From Candidatus Saccharibacteria bacterium UBA5145 (GTDB taxonomy: Bacteria; Patescibacteriota; Saccharimonadia; Saccharimonadales; UBA4665): DNA of 5,896 nucleotides. Of this stretch, positions 5,058 through 5,896 are shown in pieces (positions within the stretch are counted from its first letter, which is position 1; each line of letters begins with the position of its first letter). Made by a program: the position numbers and the translations under genes. Location: the NCBI GenBank assembly GCA_002413865.1, contig DHXX01000014.1, forward strand, positions 21,664 through 27,559, given 5' to 3'. Below the pieces are notes generated by a model. The model had not been told where the DNA came from. It saw nothing but the letters and a program-made list of their open reading frames with translations, and did not search any database.

Positions 5058-5624
5058 ATGATACGGGCGATTATCTTTGACTGTTTTGGGGTACTGACCG
5101 TTGATGTCTGGCCAGAATTTGTGGCTAGCTTGCCGCTCGAACAGCAAGCCGAAGCCAGCGCGTTAAATCGAGTGTACGATGCCGGTCACTTGTCGCGCGA
5201 TGAATTCGGGCGGGCTATGCAGGACCTGACGGGTAAACAGCCCCGTTACGTTGAAGACTTGCTAAGTAATGAGTTACACAAAAATGCCGACCTGCTCGCC
5301 CTGATCAAAGAGTTAAAGTCGGCCTACAAAATCGGCCTGATCAGCAATATCGGGACTAACTGGGTGCTCGAACACTTTCTGACGACCGAAGAACAGGCCT
5401 TGTTTGACACATTCGTTTTCTCTTTCGAAGCCGGGCTGGTTAAGCCCGATGAACGAATCTATCGTCTGGCTAGTGAACGATTGGGCGAACCGCTAAGCGC
5501 GTGTGTTATGATCGATGACTTTGAGCGCAATTGCCAAGGCGCTACGGATTGCGGTATGCAGGCGATTGTCTACCAGAACTTGACCCAAATGCGATCCGAG
5601 CTCAATAAGCTGCTGAGCCTGTAG
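5058..5624 (+). CDS. HAD-superfamily hydrolase, probable phosphatase with altered motif I
   Basis: A 188-residue cytoplasmic haloacid dehalogenase-like protein. Motif I is IFDCFGVL (6-13) with nucleophile D8. Motif II is the Ser of LISNIG (S96, N97), motif III is K129 in GLVKPDERIY, and motif IV is MIDDFERN with D153 and D154. Residues about 15-80 are helical and form the cap. Most phosphatases of the superfamily have a second Asp two residues after the nucleophile (DxD); here that position is F10. Enzymes of the YihX and epoxide hydrolase N-domain type also vary there, so hydrolase activity is possible but the mechanism may differ. The substrate could be a sugar phosphate or nucleotide and cannot be told. 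An upstream in-frame TTG at 5013 is not preferred because MIRAIIFD is the normal HAD start. It stands alone on its own promoter and converges with the gene at 5661 at a gap of 36 bases. Confidence 0.9.
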   Translation: MIRAIIFDCFGVLTVDVWPEFVASLPLEQQAEASALNRVYDAGHLSRDEFGRAMQDLTGKQPRYVEDLLSNELHKNADLLALIKELKSAYKIGLISNIGTNWVLEHFLTTEEQALFDTFVFSFEAGLVKPDERIYRLASERLGEPLSACVMIDDFERNCQGATDCGMQAIVYQNLTQMRSELNKLLSL

Positions 5625-5660
5625 GGCTGTCCATTTGTCAGCGCCCAGATCTCGCTCGTT

Positions 5661-5896
5661 CTAGCCGATCCGAAAGACTAGCCGTTTTTCCAGCTGGCAG
5701 CGCCGTTTCATGTCCGGGCTGCAGAGGCGTAGCGTATTGGCTAGGGCGGCACTCGAAGCCGTGACGATGATGTCTTTGTCGCGCACCAGCACCGTTATGT
5801 CGCTTTTATAATGCTCCAGCACATACTTCTTAATGCTCGCTACTTCGGGCGGCTCGTCAAAGTTTTTACTCGTTAGAATACTGAACAGGGAATCGG
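5661..5896 (-). CDS. C-terminal part of a small conserved-looking protein, possibly DciA/KH-like
   Basis: On the minus strand an open frame enters from the right edge (first full codon ends at 5894) and stops with TAG at 5661-5663, giving 77 residues with no start seen. It begins DSLFSILTSKNFDEPPEV, continues through a helix (IKKYVLEHYK, 21-30), a strand pair (DITVLVRDKDIIVTA, 32-46), a helix with SSAALANTLRL (47-57) and ends KRLVFRIG. Codon use (GCC, GAC and CTG rich) and the alternating strand pattern look like real coding sequence. The strand-helix-strand order with a Ser-Ala-Leu-Ala-Asn-x-Leu helix resembles the KH-like fold of DciA (DUF721), the replicative helicase loader, but the resemblance is weak and by eye. 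If so, it would be a very short version. Otherwise, a hypothetical protein. Confidence 0.7.
   Translation of the reverse strand, partial: DSLFSILTSKNFDEPPEVASIKKYVLEHYKSDITVLVRDKDIIVTASSAALANTLRLCSPDMKRRCQLEKRLVFRIG

Noticed and set aside
5625..5660. Bidirectional terminator between the converging genes
   Set aside because: No stable hairpin with a T tract is visible in these 36 bases.

Overview
The window looks like a chromosomal segment from a Patescibacteria (CPR) bacterium, most likely Candidatus Saccharibacteria (TM7) or a close relative. This rests on the style of the proteins: a DNA polymerase I with a degenerate proofreading site and an HDS version of motif C, small single-anchor hypothetical proteins, and a HAD protein beginning MIRAIIFDCFGVL. 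It is recognition by resemblance, not a database result. TAA, TAG and TGA all act as stops, so the UGA-as-glycine code of Gracilibacteria and Absconditabacteria does not apply. Genes are packed tightly and no gap exceeds about 140 bases. No tRNA, rRNA, CRISPR array or insertion sequence was seen.

Layout, left to right. Bases 1-1834 hold the 3' two thirds of polA. Seven bases later comes a small one-span membrane protein (1842-2105), whose probable -10 box TATAAT contains the polA stop codon. Bases 2174-3805 form a compact three-gene operon on the plus strand: a Nudix hydrolase, a SAM-dependent methyltransferase and a second Nudix hydrolase, joined by an 8-base and a 1-base overlap. It converges on a minus-strand four-span membrane protein (3818-4270). 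A 140-base divergent promoter region follows, with a nested dyad that could be an operator. Next are a membrane-anchored protein with an extracytoplasmic domain (4411-4977), a HAD-family hydrolase (5058-5624), and the 3' end of a minus-strand gene that runs off the right edge (5661-5896).

Two things stand out. First, three genes (starts at 1842, 4270 and 5058) have a near-consensus -10 hexamer ending exactly six bases before the ATG and no usable Shine-Dalgarno sequence. This is the signature of leaderless mRNA. The gene at 4411, by contrast, has a textbook extended -10 promoter, a short leader and a ribosome binding site, so the organism appears to mix two modes of initiation. Second, the Nudix-methyltransferase-Nudix operon is translationally coupled and could be a small metabolite- or nucleotide-processing pathway. 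Its substrates cannot be read from the sequence.
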